Shown here one piece after another: positions 5,169 through 6,083 of a DNA stretch of 6,083 nt. The position numbers and the translations under genes were made by a program. Origin of the DNA: Phycisphaerae bacterium (GTDB lineage: Bacteria; Planctomycetota; Phycisphaerae; UBA1845; Fen-1342); assembly GCA_020058145.1 (NCBI GenBank), contig JAGVEP010000289.1, positions 1 to 6,083 of the forward strand. Direction: 5' to 3'. The notes below the pieces were generated by a model. It was not told where the DNA came from. It searched no databases and saw only the letters and a list, made by a program, of their open reading frames with translations. How positions within the stretch are numbered: the stretch's first letter is position 1; every line of letters starts with the position of its first letter.

Positions 5169-6083
5169 TCAAAAAAACAGCTCGGCAACGTGTTCCACGA
5201 CGTGCCGGGCGTTAACGCCCGTGTGATGGGCGATGTGCTCGCGACAACTGAAACCTGAGATAACGAGGTCCACGTTTCCGCGAGCGCGGATGGCGGGAAA
5301 GAGGCGCTGCTCTCCGATGGCGCGGGCCACCTCGTAGTGCTCGACCTCGTGACCGAAGGCGCCGGCCATTCCGCAGCAGCCGCTGTTGATCTCGGCTGCG
5401 CGGCCACTGGTGATCGCGGACAAAATGGCGAGAGCGTCGGTCGTCCCCGTGAGCGCTTTCTGGTGGCAGTGGCCGTGGTAGAGCAGTGTACGCGGCACGG
5501 CCGCGCGGCGCGTGCTTTTCTGCAACGCCGTTGCGAGCAGGGTCTCGATCATCCGCGCGTGCTGCGCCACGCAGCGGGCGGCGGAAGTGCGCACCAATTG
5601 CGGCCACTCGTCAAGCATCATCGAGGCGCAGCTCGGTTCGGTGCTCACGATCGGGATGCCGCGTTCGGCGTAGGGTGCCAGAACGGCGACGTTGGCTGCG
5701 GCCAGGCGGCGCGCTTCTGTCAGCAGCCCCTTGCTGACCAGCGGGCGGCCGCAGCAGCGGGTGTCGGGAACGAGTACTTCGTAGCCGAGTCCTTCGAGCA
5801 CGCGCACCGCGGCTTGACCGACTTCGGGATGGTAGAAATTGGTCCACGTGTCGACGAAGTACACGATTTGGGGATGGTCTTTCGATGCGGGGGCGGTGGC
5901 GCGCTGCCGCCGGCGGTTTTGGAACCACTGCCGAACTGTCTGCCGGGCGAAGCGTGGGGGAGGCACACGGCGATCGAGTCCAAAGAGTAGCTCCAACAGC
6001 GTGCGCGTGGGGCGGGCCTGCATCAGCCAGTTGGCCAGCGGCGCGACGCGGCAGCCCCATGAGGCGCCGGCGATGGACGCGGC
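5169..6083 (-). CDS. CCG-domain (Fe-S) oxidoreductase, C-terminal part of a probable FAD/Fe-S oxidase (runs off right edge)
   Basis: 304 codons are visible, ending at TGA (5169-5171). The frame stays open to the window edge. The ATG at 6023 is not the start, because the upstream codons encode W-G-C-R-V-A-P-L-A-N-W-L, which reads as the linker of long fusions carrying an FAD-binding oxidase domain and a 4Fe-4S module in front. Counting from the edge, the segment holds two cysteine-rich CCG half-domains. The first has VDTWTNFYHPE (77-87), TRCCGRP (108-114, Cys110/111) and EPSC (149-152). The second has HGHCHQKAL (203-211), SGCCGMAGAFG (234-244, Cys236/237) and FSC (278-280). In GlcF/Dld-type and heterodisulfide-reductase-like enzymes these motifs bind iron-sulfur clusters and pass electrons from a 2-hydroxyacid-oxidising flavin unit to the membrane chain. 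The substrate cannot be named from this part. It converges on btaA and has no visible link to lipid synthesis. Seven T precede the stop end (TTT TTT TGA). Confidence 0.9.
   Translation of the reverse strand, partial: AASIAGASWGCRVAPLANWLMQARPTRTLLELLFGLDRRVPPPRFARQTVRQWFQNRRRQRATAPASKDHPQIVYFVDTWTNFYHPEVGQAAVRVLEGLGYEVLVPDTRCCGRPLVSKGLLTEARRLAAANVAVLAPYAERGIPIVSTEPSCASMMLDEWPQLVRTSAARCVAQHARMIETLLATALQKSTRRAAVPRTLLYHGHCHQKALTGTTDALAILSAITSGRAAEINSGCCGMAGAFGHEVEHYEVARAIGEQRLFPAIRARGNVDLVISGFSCREHIAHHTGVNARHVVEHVAELFF

Noticed and set aside
4829..5215. Open plus frames across the end of btaA and the convergent spacer
   Set aside because: No start signal, composition typical of non-coding GC-rich DNA, and overlap with two well-supported genes.

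Overview
The window is GC-rich, gene-dense bacterial chromosomal DNA with no RNA gene, CRISPR array, insertion sequence or phage gene visible. The gene mix suggests an environmental bacterium, possibly of the Planctomycetota or a neighbouring phylum. It includes a long bacterial family X polymerase with a PHP domain, a DUF3419/BtaA betaine-lipid synthase, an FAD-oxidase-type (Fe-S) protein with CCG motifs, and a secreted Gly-rich protein beginning with a Gly/Asp-rich repeat-like segment. That placement is an inference from style and family content, not a proven identification.

Layout. 1-414 (minus): N-terminal part of a secreted, Cys- and Gly-rich protein cut by the left edge. 415-843: non-coding spacer with several hairpins and a short direct repeat. 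844-2595 (minus): polX, complete. 2596-2754: divergent promoter region with one promoter-like element facing each way and a palindrome over the plus-strand promoter. 2755-3006 (plus): small double-CDGSH iron-sulfur protein. 3089-3703 (plus): BtaB-like methyltransferase, apparently starting at a CTG codon behind a strong ribosome binding site. 3706-4869 (plus): BtaA-like 3-amino-3-carboxypropyl transferase, 2 nt downstream. 4870-5168: convergent spacer with hairpins. 5169-6083 (minus): C-terminal part of a CCG-domain (Fe-S) oxidoreductase, probably the tail of a large FAD/Fe-S fusion, cut by the right edge.

How the genes work together. BtaA and BtaB together would convert diacylglycerol and S-adenosylmethionine into the phosphorus-free betaine lipid DGTS. 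BtaA adds the homoserine head group and BtaB trimethylates its nitrogen. The CDGSH gene lies upstream on the same strand and could share their promoter. Its role next to lipid synthesis is not known to me.

The most striking observation is in polX. The polymerase palm has lost two of the three catalytic aspartates (Gly196 and Ala245 replace them) and the Ser of the GS nucleotide-binding motif. The PHP nuclease half, the HhH motifs and the YFTG motif look well preserved. The protein is best read as a PolX that has become a PHP nuclease with a non-catalytic polymerase-like scaffold.
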